This document shows, in pieces, positions 30,698-41,770 of a DNA stretch of 64,000 nt. The notes beneath the pieces are model-generated. The model was not told where the DNA came from, made no database searches, and saw nothing but the letters and a program-made list of their open reading frames with translations. The DNA is from Adineta vaga (lineage: Eukaryota > Rotifera). Both the position numbers and the translations under genes were made by a program. Within the stretch, counting starts at the first letter, position 1. Every line of letters starts with the position of its first letter. Location of the stretch: positions 1,178,001 to 1,242,000 of the forward strand of contig CP075495.1 in the NCBI GenBank assembly GCA_021613535.1, in the 5' to 3' direction.

Positions 30698-31576
30698 CTA
30701 AGTCATTCTCAAAATACAGTTCATACCTTGATTTTCATTGTATAAAAATATATGTTTGTGTTTTAAACAAAGAGTAATATGTGGAATCTGTTTATCCTTT
30801 GATTCTTCTGAGACATCATGAGTAACATCAGCCATAACAAATCGAATATCTTCATTGGGAGTTTTGAAATGTTTTAAAAGATATTTTGTAAATAAACCAT
30901 GTTGTTCTTTATTATTTCCATCATCTGCGACTGTTCCAGGAGGACAAGCAAATGCTATTAATGATCCAGCATTTACAATCATTGGTTTTAGTCCTTGTGG
31001 ATAATTGATTTGTTCACCTCGAGCATTTTGTTGTGATTCAACATTGCGTAAAGGATAAGTTCGACAACAATCTAAGAAAAACATGGTGACGAATGGTTTT
31101 TTATCATTAATTTCATTAAGAAGATCTTGTGCGTTGATTGCAAGTCTTTTCAGATCAGAACCACTTAGTGCAACATTCTCAATAACACCATTCTTTTTCT
31201 GTTCTCTGAAGTTGTCGACTGAAATTAGATAGTTTTGTTCCTAAGAGTCAATCAATATCAAAACTATAGTTTTAACTATTCTAATTACCTCCCATTGTGT
31301 TCCATGTCCAGCAAAATAAAATAAAACCATATCTCCTGTTTCTATTGATGACTGAAAATCAGTGATAGTATCATAGAATTCTCTGTATGTTAGATTTATC
31401 TGTGGTTCATCACCATAAATAATAAATCCGATATTTTTCAACATAGACGCCATTTCTTTTGCATCATTGATTGTATTTGGTAAACGTCTGTTCATAACAT
31501 AATCACTAATTCCAATTACAAGCGCTCTTTTACGACGTAGATTATTTGAAGATATATTTTTGATCGCAGTAGCCAT
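30698..31576 (-). CDS. Caspase-like (metacaspase/paracaspase type) C14 peptidase
   Basis: Two exons, 31576-31289 and 31240-30698, separated by a 48-nt intron, give 276 residues from ATG 31576-31574. The p20 core is clear: RRKRALVIGISDY (14-26), NTINDAKEMASMLKNIGF (34-51), MVLFYFAGHGTQW with catalytic His91, NYLISVDNF (99-107) and VTMFFLDCCR with catalytic Cys155. The GHG and LDCCR motifs are those of peptidase C14 proteins of the metacaspase/orthocaspase/paracaspase kind rather than animal apoptotic caspases. There is no death-fold prodomain. Likely a cytosolic cysteine protease in stress or cell-death signalling. Its C-terminal part is short, ending NCILRMT. It is the nearest upstream gene of the NHL exons on the same strand. 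Confidence 0.87.
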
Positions 31577-32691
31577 TAGCAATAAGTTCGATCTATTATA
31601 ACACTATAGTGATTTTCATGATATTTTTTCTAAGCATAATTTCTATATAAAACTTCCAATAGTAAAATCAGTGATATCAATCGGATTAAAAAAAAGTATT
31701 CTAATCTGTGATTGTATGTAAATCTCACTAAACGTTCTCTATATAAAGTAATTTTTAGTTATTTTTTCCAACCATGCGTATCTTTTAAAACATAATAGAA
31801 ATAATAAAAATAAAATATAACTTGCACAGATAAGAAAAGAAAATGCTTTAAGATGAATAAAATCCCTTTATCTATCTATATCACAAATATAAATTATTGA
31901 TTAGAATCGTTTGATAATCAATGTAAAGAAGAACAATTAATGTAACAAGAAAAAGAATTTTTTTTTAGAAAAAACGATGCTTATTAAACATTATTTTGAT
32001 TTCAAAATGGAATAAATAATATGAAAAATTTAATTAAAATAATGATGATTAATTCAAGTGTAAAAGATCCATAATAACTGATGTGGAGGAGAGTGAAAAG
32101 ATTATCCTACTCGAAGAACTTGATTGTTATTGAAGGTGTTGTGGATGATGATCGAACACTTGGATAAATCGAATTTAAATTATCATTTATCAGAATTGTA
32201 GCCATCACAATCGATGAATAAGTTAATAGCTCATGAGCATCTTCAATCATACCCAATTGATATGTATAATATGCTGTGCAAACATAAAAAGCAAAAACAA
32301 TAATGTTCAATTCCAAGCAAGAAAAACATAGTAACTTACCTGTTTATAGTATTTTATATATGTGATAGGACTCAATTGAATTATACTCTGAATCAATATA
32401 GTATCACAGCTTGTTATCTTGTGTATAGTAAAATAGTGAGAACATTTATTTTACGAGTTATTCGTCAAGGAAGTATGTCTTGGTCTATTTTCTGAATTTA
32501 TTAGTTGAATAGGAGCACAAGTTCTTCGTCAAAAGACGGTTCACAATGTTATTCGACCTACAACGTAACAATTTTAACTGTAATACTTTCATATTCGTTT
32601 GACAGATATATTCTGACCGAATACCGGCATTTATTTAGTGAATAGAACTTTATTTTTTGCAAATTTATCGCTAAAATAATAAATCGAATGT
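31577..32691. other. Gap with one possible terminal exon
   Basis: Mostly AT-rich and non-coding. The only candidate is the minus-strand frame described at 32107-32277. No transposon ends seen. Confidence 0.45.
32107..32277 (-). CDS. Possible 3' exon of an unrecognised small gene
   Basis: After an acceptor-like TTTTTATGTTTGCACAG the frame reads AYYTYQLGMIEDAHELLTYS, then SIVMATILIND, and stops after TPSITIKFFE. A hydrophobic segment is followed by a Ser/Thr-rich tail. No upstream exon could be joined in phase: the only nearby donor (CAG|GTAAG at about 32339) would bring in a stop. Weak support. Confidence 0.22.
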   Translation of the reverse strand, partial: TAYYTYQLGMIEDAHELLTYSSIVMATILINDNLNSIYPSVRSSSTTPSITIKFFE

Positions 32692-33222
32692 TTATTGACT
32701 TTTCTTCTTTTCATGAATTGGTTCAGGATTTTCTTGTGCTTGTTTATATTGAATAATTGGTATAAACCATGCGATTATATTGAGTAGGAAAAGTAATGAT
32801 TGATAATAATTTAGTTCAACAAGAATATCTTTTGAATTTGTTTCGATAAATTTCTTCTCTAATGATACTGTATGTCCAAAACTAATAAATAATGTTGAAA
32901 ATAGTTGTATCGCTCGAATAATACTCATTAAAGTACGTTTTAGTGGATATTTTTTGGTAAAAATTCTCACTAGATCACTACATGCCTCAAATACTGCTAA
33001 TGGAATTGTTAAAAGTGAAAGTAAATGCCACCAATGCCATATAGATGAATTTCCTTTAAATAATAAATATTTTCGATAAAGTTCAACTTGATTTTCATTA
33101 AGAACATAATTTGATAAACTGTATTCAATAGTTTGAACAGTGAGAAAGTATGTACTAAATAATACACCAATAACTATTGGAGAAATAGGTGAATTTTTAT
33201 TTACTGGTTTTGTCGACGACAT
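32692..33222 (-). CDS. Unrecognised four-helix membrane protein with KKxx tail
   Basis: One exon, 176 residues. Four hydrophobic segments are visible at about 15-35 (ISPIVIGVLFSTYFLTV), 66-82 (LLSLLTIPLAVFEA), 100-118 (IRAIQLFSTLFISFGHTV) and 140-158 (LLFLLNIIAWFIPII). A conserved-looking IWHWWHLLSLL block precedes helix 2. The last residues, EKKKSQ, fit a di-lysine KKxx signal that returns type I and multispan membrane proteins to the endoplasmic reticulum, so ER residence is likely (inference). I do not recognise the family. The start has ATG in a normal context and the gene stands alone, with no overlap with neighbours. Confidence 0.6.
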   Translation of the reverse strand: MSSTKPVNKNSPISPIVIGVLFSTYFLTVQTIEYSLSNYVLNENQVELYRKYLLFKGNSSIWHWWHLLSLLTIPLAVFEACSDLVRIFTKKYPLKRTLMSIIRAIQLFSTLFISFGHTVSLEKKFIETNSKDILVELNYYQSLLFLLNIIAWFIPIIQYKQAQENPEPIHEKKKSQ

Positions 33223-33855
33223 TATTCAAATGAAATCTAAATTGTAAACTATACGACGTTTTTCTTTTCAAAAAATGTGCATTACGTACATGAGTAGACG
33301 AAAGTATTCTGTTTTTCGATCCCTTATCGCACGCGCGAATTAACACATAAAGGTAAATATAATGAATATAAATAGCCGACAACGTGCATGTTTTGACTTT
33401 TCTGTCGGTGGATGTCGTGAGAGTACTGTATTGCATTTCGCCTTCGCTTTTGACGAGAGAAACACCCGTATTCTCAACTATTTCACAAGTTTTCGCAATT
33501 ATGGGTCGAATTATGAATGAAAAGAAAAGACTCTGAGATGGATTCATAATATTTTGAAATAAAACAACATGAAGTTTTAGAGCTCTTTCTCTCTTCCATT
33601 GACGACAACCTTTCATATCTACAAAATAACACTCTAGAAGAATAAAATATACGTATGGATGTTCGATATAAATGACAGTCAAGTCAACAATACCATATTG
33701 ACTTATTGTAGTGTGTGAGAGAGATAAGATATAGTTTATGTTACAAATGAAAATATCATCATCTAGAAATATCCTATTGTTTATTTATTTTTCTTTTCTT
33801 TCAATAAACAGTCAAGAGTGTATAACCTATTGATTCATAAAAATAAAAACAAACT
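33223..33855. other. Gap between membrane protein and PET117-like gene
   Basis: No supported gene. It contains the 5' flank of the four-helix membrane protein. Longer frames here lack protein-like patterns. Confidence 0.45.
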
Positions 33856-34134
33856 TTATTTATCTCTTAAACGAAGTTGTTCATCAACTTTTAATTGTCG
33901 TTCATATTGTTCAATATTTAATCGACGTTGTTCTTCTCGCCGAGTTATATCTGTTAGAATATTTGCACGTTTTCTCTAAAGAATGTTATTCTATGTTTCC
34001 ATTTTTTCTTTCTTATTCAAAAATAAATTTCATCATACTTTTTTTTCATCATTGAGATAATAAGTGACAGCATATGCAGTTACACCTGTAAGAACAATTG
34101 AACTAACAAAAAATATACGGGCACCAGTCGACAT
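33856..34134 (-). CDS. Small mitochondrial protein, PET117-like cytochrome oxidase assembly factor
   Basis: Two short exons, 34134-34039 and 33975-33856, with a 63-nt intron (GTATGA...TTTAG), give 71 residues. The N-terminus holds one hydrophobic helix (IFFVSSIVLTGVTAYAVTYYL, about 7-27). The rest is a highly charged helix (RKRANILTDITRREEQRR, NIEQYERQLKVDEQLRLRD). This layout, with one N-terminal transmembrane or mitochondrial targeting helix then R-x(n)-I..DI.R...Q....EQ, resembles PET117, a cytochrome c oxidase assembly protein of the mitochondrial inner membrane. The family is short and weakly conserved, so the name is tentative. The exon phases are exact and both splice sites are canonical, so the gene itself is well supported. 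Confidence 0.55.
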
Positions 34135-34357
34135 AGAATTGTTCTTTAACTAGAAGAAAGTATTTCATCGAGAAAAATATCTTAGGTAATTTGTGGATTA
34201 ACATCAAATTTCATATGATCAACAGAGGTCATTATTCAACAATACAAATACGTATATGTTTAGAGAGGTCTTTATCATTAAATTGATTGCACGTATATTT
34301 TGATTTGCATCTAATATCAAGAAAGAAAGAAAACAAACAAATAAACTCATTGAACAA

Positions 34358-35105
34358 ATGTTGAAAGTATTTAAACAAGAAATCAATGGATTGATTCCAT
34401 TTGCTTATGAATATTTCTTATCCATACCACCGAAATATAATACTAATGAAGAGAAAAAATGGCCATTTCTTTTATTTCTACATGGTGCTGGAGAAATTTC
34501 TCCTCCCATTAAAAAAGTATTAGCTCATGGTCCACCAAAATTGATCAATGCATATTTCACGAATCAATTTGATAATATTGATAAAGAATCTGCGACAATT
34601 TTAGCAGAAAATTTCATTACATGTTCACCACAAGTTAGTCAAGGTTACGGATGGAATAGTCAAGTTCTAACTGATCTTATTCATCAAATAATTGATAACT
34701 ATAGAATTGATTCAAATAGAATCTATTGTACAGGAATTAGTATGGGTAAGTAAATTTATTTGTATATGATATGTACAGATCAATGAAATTTTATATTATC
34801 AAGGTGGTTATGGTACATGGTCTTTAGCAATGGAACAACCGAATCTTTTTGCTGCAATAATTCCGATTTGTGGTGGTGGTGATGAAAAGAAAGTTTCATG
34901 TTTAAAAACTTTACCCATATGGAATTTTCATGGTCAATTAGATGATGTCATTCCTGTTGATAGATCGCATAGTTTAATTAAGAATTTAAATAGTGATCTA
35001 TGTCAATCAACAATTTATCCTGATTTAGAACATGATTCATGGACTCGAACTTACAATAATAAAGATATTTATCTCTGGTTACTTCAACAGACCAAATCAA
35101 ATTGA
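34358..35105 (+). CDS. Alpha/beta hydrolase, bacterial-type esterase/phospholipase
   Basis: Two exons, 34358-34745 and 34804-35105, separated by a 58-nt intron (GTAAGT...TCAAG), give 229 residues. Features: FLLFLHGAGE (38-46, oxyanion hole), TGISMGGYGTW with nucleophile Ser128 (GxSxGG), HGQLDDVIPV with Asp176 or Asp177, and EHDSW with His206. The order and the GGYGTW and FHG..DD blocks match the predicted peptidase/esterase families of bacteria (dienelactone-hydrolase and feruloyl-esterase-like). There is no signal peptide. The insertion of about 30 residues between HGAG and the Ser motif includes PPKLINAYF and ITCSPQ. Possibly of bacterial origin with an intron gained later (inference). Substrate unknown. 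Confidence 0.8.
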
Positions 35106-35458
35106 TTTTCAGCGATAAAAGATGTCGCTAATACCAAATAAAAACAAAAGACAAATGTTTTCAATAAAAAATTATTTAATAATAAAATTCGAGTATAAAA
35201 AACTGATTTCTTATTTAATTTCCAATGCATTTCACGGAGGATGAAAAACAAAACAAAACACACACTCAAATATTTCCTTTTCAATAAACAATGGATATAG
35301 ATAAAAATCACTTTCATTTGAAATTATTTTCTACTGTTAAAACATACATGATGAACTTTTCTGAAATAGGTGATAACTATAATGATCTTCTATTTAAATG
35401 ATCGATAGGACTGATATGTTTTAACAAAATAAATCGTGCGGGAAAACTATTTCTATTC
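35106..35458. other. Gap between the esterase and the ABCA transporter
   Basis: 3' flank of the esterase and 5' flank of the transporter, both on the plus strand. AT-rich, nothing else seen. Confidence 0.5.
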
Positions 35459-38400
35459 ATGTCTGTTCGAAAAAGTTCATTTGAATATCATGAAAATAGA
35501 CAAACATCGTCATTAACAAAACTCATACTTTTATCCCAACGAACTATTCGGTGAGAATTTTTCCCGATAGATCGTTTCGATAATTTCATTCATTTATTCA
35601 ATACAGATATACAATTCGCGTACGAATTTGTCGTTGTATTCCAGTAATTCTATGTGAATTAATCTTTCCATTAGTAATTCTTGGAATAATTATCTATTGT
35701 TCACATGATTTATTAAATACTAAAGAAACAAATGAAATTTTATCATCTTCATCAAATGAAACTGAAACATGTTTTGAAGATTTGCAAAAGAAATTTCAAT
35801 TCTATAATTTCGAAAATGATTGTCTTCAAATTGAACATAAAATCTATCAGAAACAATTTTCCAAAGTTAATTTAATTCTTCGTTTTTTAAATCAAACCAA
35901 TGAAAATAAAGATTTACTAAATATATTGATTCAAAGAATCAATAATCATTTACAATTTTGTAAATTAAAAGGCAAAACAAATTTTCTTCTTTGGAATCAT
36001 TTAAATAAGAATTCGATTCTATTTGATGAAGAAAATGGTTTCAATTTTATTATTGATATTCATCAATTGACTTCAATAATATTCTCGTATGATATTATTG
36101 TTCAAATGCCAAAAGAAAAGACTTTTCTCGAGAAAATTATACATAAAATTGATTTTTCATTTTTACAAAAACATCAACATCCTACTGAACAATTCGATTT
36201 ATTTTCCAAATCAAATCCTCCATTTTCAAATATCAAAATATTTCTTGATTCAATTGTAATAAGTATTTTATTAAACGAAAAAAAATCATTGATACCTTCA
36301 TGGACTTTCTCAAGAATAACTTGTACATCCTATCGTCATCATAGAACTATTCCAACACGTTGGTCTTTCATTCTAATCGAATATTCTCTATCCATTACAT
36401 ATCTTTTCTATTCATTCATTATCATTCATTTTATTCTTCAAGAAAAAAATATGAAAATAAAAGAAATCATTAAAATTATTCATATTCAACCATTGATTAA
36501 TTATCTTGCATGGACTTTAAGACCATTATTTATTCTTTCGATTATTACTATTCTTATAACAATAACATGGAAACTATCGATTAATGGTTGGATTATATTT
36601 AAATATGTATCCGCACCGATATTATTGTTTATATTGACGATATTAAATATTCAAATGATATCATTTTCTATATTAATGGGACAATTATTTAATTCAATGA
36701 GTCGATTATTTTTCTTTATAATTATTCTTTGGATTGTAATGAATATTTTAGCATTTCAAAATCTTGATTTAACCATTCAATTCATTTTATGTTTAAATCC
36801 ATATTATTCATTATTATGTGTTCTACGAAATGTATTTTTATTCGAAAGAGCAAAGAAAAACGTGACATTTTTTCAAGAACTTTATTCATGTACACCTTCG
36901 ATAGGAAATCTTATTTTTTATATAACTTTATCAATTCTATTTTCATGGATATTTATTTGGTATTGGGAAAAAGTTTATCCTGGTAGAAATTAATATAATT
37001 AAATTCGAATTATTTAGTTATTTATTTCCGCTTAGGTGAATATGGTATTGGTTTACCATGGACATTTCCATTTTCAATGAAATATTGGACATTCAATGTA
37101 AAGAAATCAAATTCTTTTCAAAGAAAAACTTTGAATCAGAATGATGAATTTATTATTGTGAAAATTCGATCACTTTGTAAATATTTTCCAGAAGCAAATC
37201 GAATTGCTGTAAATAATGTGGATTTTAATTTAAATAAAAATCAAATCACTGCACTTCTCGGACACAATGGAGCTGGTTTGTATAATTTCGTTTTTTTTCT
37301 TCTTTATATAGAATATTGAAAAACGAATAGTTAGGTAAAACAACGATAATGAATATGCTTTGTGGAATGTATGAACAAACAAGTGGATCAATTCAAATAT
37401 TTGATTATGATACACGAGAAGAGATGGATTATTTACGACAATTTATATCTTATTGTCCTCAACGTATGTGTATATGGTTGATTTGAGGAAATATATGAAG
37501 ATTTTTTTCTTTGTTTTCGAAGAGGATATTCTATTTGATCTGTTAACAGTTCAAGAACAAATTGAATTTTATGCAATTGCAAGAGGTTTGATTGATAAAT
37601 GAAATTAAATATACAAAGAATGAAAAATATTTGTAAAAAGGTTATTCACAAGATAAAGAAGATATTTGTTCTGATCTTCTTGAAGCTGTTAGTTTATCTG
37701 AAGATCGAAATGTTCTTTGTAAAAATCTATCTGGAGGAATGAAACGACGTTTATCAATTGCATGTGCATTTATTGGAAATACTAAATTTGTTCTTTTGGG
37801 TAAATCATTATTTGGAAATATTGCTATGTATCATTTGTATATTGTTTGTTTGTTAGATGAACCATCAAGTGGTCTTGATCCAGTTAATCGTCGTCTTTTA
37901 TGGTAGCTTTTCGGATATTGATTTCGTTCTGAAAAGTAAATGATTTCTATAGGTCATGGATTCGTTCAATGAAAGAAAGTCGAACAATTTTATTATCAAC
38001 TCATTTTATGGAAGAAGCAGATGCATTATCAGATCGAATAATTATTTTATCAAATGGAAAAATAGTTGCTAATGATACAAATAATGAATTGAAAAGAATA
38101 TATGGTACGGGTTATAAATTGATTTTAAATACTTTTAATGATGATAATAATGATGACATTTTTCAAATAATTAATCAAATTTTATTAAAATCAAAAATTG
38201 AAAGTGAAACAAATGATCAATTGATTATTCAAACCAATGAACAAGCATCGAATTTATTTATACAAGTTTTAAATCAATTAGAAATTTTAAAAGAAAAAAA
38301 ATTTATTTTAAATTATGGATTAACTAATACGACATTAGGTTAATTTCTTTTCAGATTTCGAATTATCATATAAGGAATTTATTTTTGTTTTAGATGAAGT

Positions 38401-41356
38401 TTATCTTCGAATTGCTATTGATGAAAATAATATTGAAGATGAAGAAGACAATGAGGAACTTATTGAAAACAATTGTTTTGATGTTTTTAATAACAAATTA
38501 ATTTATAATGATTATGAATATTATCTTAGTCAATATGAAGGTTTATTTATTAAATCATTTCGTATTGCTTATCGATCATATCTTATCTTTTTATTTATTT
38601 GTTCTTTATCATATTCAATGAAATTCTTAATAGAAAATAAAGATTATAGTAGAGAAATAATCTTTAATTTTGATGATTGGTCACATTTAAAACATCAAAA
38701 TGTATTTATAGCATTTGTAGAAAATGATTACGATCAAAAAACTTTAGATCATATGAAAAGTTTTATTCATCAATATTCACCATTAACACGATTATTCACT
38801 CTAAGAAATCTTACTACTCTTGCAGATTTGAATCAATTATTATTTAGTAAGTATTCACTATAGTACCCTACCGATCGGTCGTTCCGACCTCCAGAACCCA
38901 TATCATATACCAACGGCAGAACAGAACTGTCTTTTCGAGAATAACTCACTTGAGAAATAATGAAGAAAAAAATTTTTCAGATCCACAACCCAGATAGACC
39001 AATGCGCCAGGTGGCCATAAGACCGTAATAAAATTTGCAGCTTCCGACGGAATCCAATATAAATATGTCTTAGACAAACTTTTTTCACTTGTTATTGTAG
39101 CACATCGTCAATGGTCTGAAAATGCATATACTCAAGAATATTTTGGAATCTTATTTGAAACTAGTGAAATAATTTCAATATTAACATCTCATTTGATCAT
39201 TGGTTATGAACCATTTAGTTTAATTAGTCAATATTCATGTCATGGACAATGTTCGATATTAACTCGATTAAAATTTATAAAAAATCCTTCAAATAAATTC
39301 AATGACAAAACATTTCTTGATTTTTTAAAAAGTTTCTCAGTATTCAGTTGTTTTTATTTAATTTATCCTGGAGAATATACTCTATTCTATCTTGTAACAT
39401 ATTATTTTATCTATATTTATATAACAATATTACTTATCAATGAAGATCAACAATTTATAAAATTAATGAAAATCTTTGGTTTACATCCAATTATTTATTG
39501 GACAGGAAGATATATATTTGATTTGTTATTAACATTAGTTTATTCATGGATTATTTATTTCATATTTTCAATGAATAATCAAAAAGAATCAAATGAAAAT
39601 GAATCATCATTATCATTGAAACAAATTATGAATGAAAATAATAATGAAATTAAAAATCGATTTTTCTCATTAACATTTCTTATTGCTTCAACAACATTAC
39701 CAACTATTTATTTAATTACAAGTTTGTATTCTTTAGTTTCTTACGTATTCAGTAGTTTGTTTTTTCAGAATTCATCAAAAATGATCTTATTGGAGGTATA
39801 TTAATATATTTTCTTTTAATATTAATTGAAATCTTTGATTTAATTCGAATTCTTATTCTATTAATTGTTAAAAATACGAATCGATATAAGATGATCTATT
39901 GGATAATGAATATTGTCTTACCACCATTGAATAGTAAACGTTTAATAGCAATTTTATTAAAAAGTTCAACAAGACGTCTTTGTCAAATTCTTGAAAATGA
40001 TCAAACACTTTTATCAAAAATTGGAATCATTCAACAGGAGAATAAAGATGATTTTTTTAAACATTTATTCATTAGTTTTATTCAAATGTTTCTTTTATTT
40101 TTCATTCTTTGTTTAATTGATATTGGTTTTCTTACAATGAAAGCAAAGAACTTCGAATTTGATGACGATGATGATGATGATGATGAAATTGATGATGATG
40201 TTCTTAATGAACGAACGAATCTATTATCAAATAGAGATGATTATTTAAATGAACCACTTCTATGTCTGGATATTGTTAAAAAATATCCACAAAAATTCAA
40301 TTTAGCAATTGATCATTTGACATTTCATGTTCAACGTGGACAATGTTTTGGTCTTCTTGGATTCAATGGCGCTGGTTTGTTTTGTTTTTCAATATAAATT
40401 ATATTCTCGTTGTTAAATTCAGGTAAAACATCATTATTTAAAATAATTGTTGGCGATGAAAAAGTAACGAATGGTTCAATTTATATCAATGGAAAATGCT
40501 ATGAAAAATTTACTGATGGCATTTGTAGAGATATTGGATATTGTCCACAATATGATTGTATTGTAGATAAATTAACATTAGAAGATTATCTTTATTTATT
40601 TGCACGTTTACGTGGAATTCATCATTCGAAACTTGAAGAAACTATTCAAGCTATTTCACAATTATTTCTCTTAGATTTTTATCGAAAACAATATCTTAAA
40701 CAATGTAGTGGTGGAACAATTCGAAGAATGCATGCTGCTTTAGCTTGTATTGGTTCACCTTCGATTATACTTTTAGGTTTGATATTGAACAATTAAAAAT
40801 ATATGATCATAGTAATTCTATCTTTTTCGTTGTTGTAGATGAACCAACAACAGGTAATTATTCGTATTTATATTCACATTTTAAATTGTATAATCAATTT
40901 TGTAAAGGTGTTGATCCATATAGTCGTCGTCAAATGCGTCGTATCTTTGAATATGCATTGAATTGTGATTTAACAATCATTTTAACATCTCATTCAATGG
41001 AAGAATGTGAAATCTTATGTTCACGTCTTGGTATTATGTCTGCAGGACAATTTAAATGTTTAGGAAATATTCAAAATTTAAAACAAAAATTCGGAAATAT
41101 TTATACGATATCAATCAAATTCCAATCAAATTTTCATTCAGATCAATTTAAAGAATTAACAATCTATTTGAAAACTTCTATTCGTACACAAATTTACAAT
41201 CAAACAGATACAACAATTATCTATCGTGTTGAACATTCTTCACCAGCGAAATTATTTCATTTAATCGAAGAAATTAAAGACAAATATTTTATCGAAACAT
41301 ATTCTATTCAACAAATGACATTAGAACAAATTTTTATTTATTTACAGAATCATTAA
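35459..41356 (+). CDS. ABCA-type full ABC transporter, 14 exons
   Basis: Exons 35459-35550, 35607-36982, 37036-37275, 37335-37463, 37523-37585, 37641-37799, 37857-37902, 37953-38338, 38394-38846, 39074-39721, 39769-40374, 40423-40776, 40839-40853 and 40908-41356 sum to 5016 nt, 1671 residues, with every junction in phase. Each half has membrane helices then a nucleotide-binding domain. Half 1: Walker A GHNGAGKTT, signature [11 protein letters not shown], Walker [14 protein letters not shown], switch STHFMEEAD. Half 2: GFNGAGKTS, a degenerate signature [30 protein letters not shown] large non-cytosolic loop lies after the first helix, and [10 protein letters not shown] is a typical ABCA block. 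Predicted lipid exporter or flippase of internal or plasma membranes. Introns are mostly 48-72 nt except 38847-39073. A poly-Asp run precedes domain 2. Confidence 0.9.
38847..39073 (+). other. Oversized, GC-richer intron of the ABCA gene
   Basis: 227 nt against about 47-72 nt for the other introns of this gene. It starts GTAAGT and ends TCTTAG. Inside is a GC-rich stretch with a perfect hairpin, GGTCG-TTC-CGACC, at about 38877-38889, and a second GC-rich block with CAGGTGGCCATAAGACCG. The composition differs from the flanking exons, so an insertion inside a small intron is likely. I find no terminal inverted repeat. Confidence 0.5.
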
Positions 41357-41770
41357 AAATTTCTATAGAAATGAAATCAAAGTCTTTTTGTTTTCCTTAT
41401 AAAAGTAGGCCAAACTTTGAGGACATTTTCTTGAAAAATTCTTTTCTTTATAAAAAGTGCAAACATGAAAAAAGGAAAACGCTGAGAAGATTTCTAAAGA
41501 ATCACTTTCATTCTTTCTGTATGTAGATACAATTGAAAAGTGAGTGTCACATCTGTTATTCTAACAGATTGTAGTATAATTTGCGATCGATAGTGAATAG
41601 ATAATTAACTTGATCAAATAGATTTAAAACGACTTTCTTTGTTTAAAGAATGTTCTTTTTTCTCATCATCGATTTTGTTTTTTTTTGTATAATGGGAAAA
41701 TGATATTTGTACGTGTCGAAATTTTATTTTTTATTTTGAAAATATAAAATGAAAGACAAAGTCGTCACGT
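41357..41770. other. Convergent gap between ABCA and nuclear-protein genes
   Basis: 3' flanks of two convergent genes. AT-rich, no further feature. Confidence 0.5.

Noticed and set aside
33197-33682. Long minus-strand frame overlapping the start of the four-helix protein
   Set aside because: No hydrophobic or conserved pattern; it overlaps a better supported gene.
38870-38900. Possible tRNA or hammerhead ribozyme in the oversized ABCA intron
   Set aside because: The hairpin GGTCG-TTC-CGACC is present, but there is no cloverleaf, no matching A box, and no CTGATGA/GAAA core.
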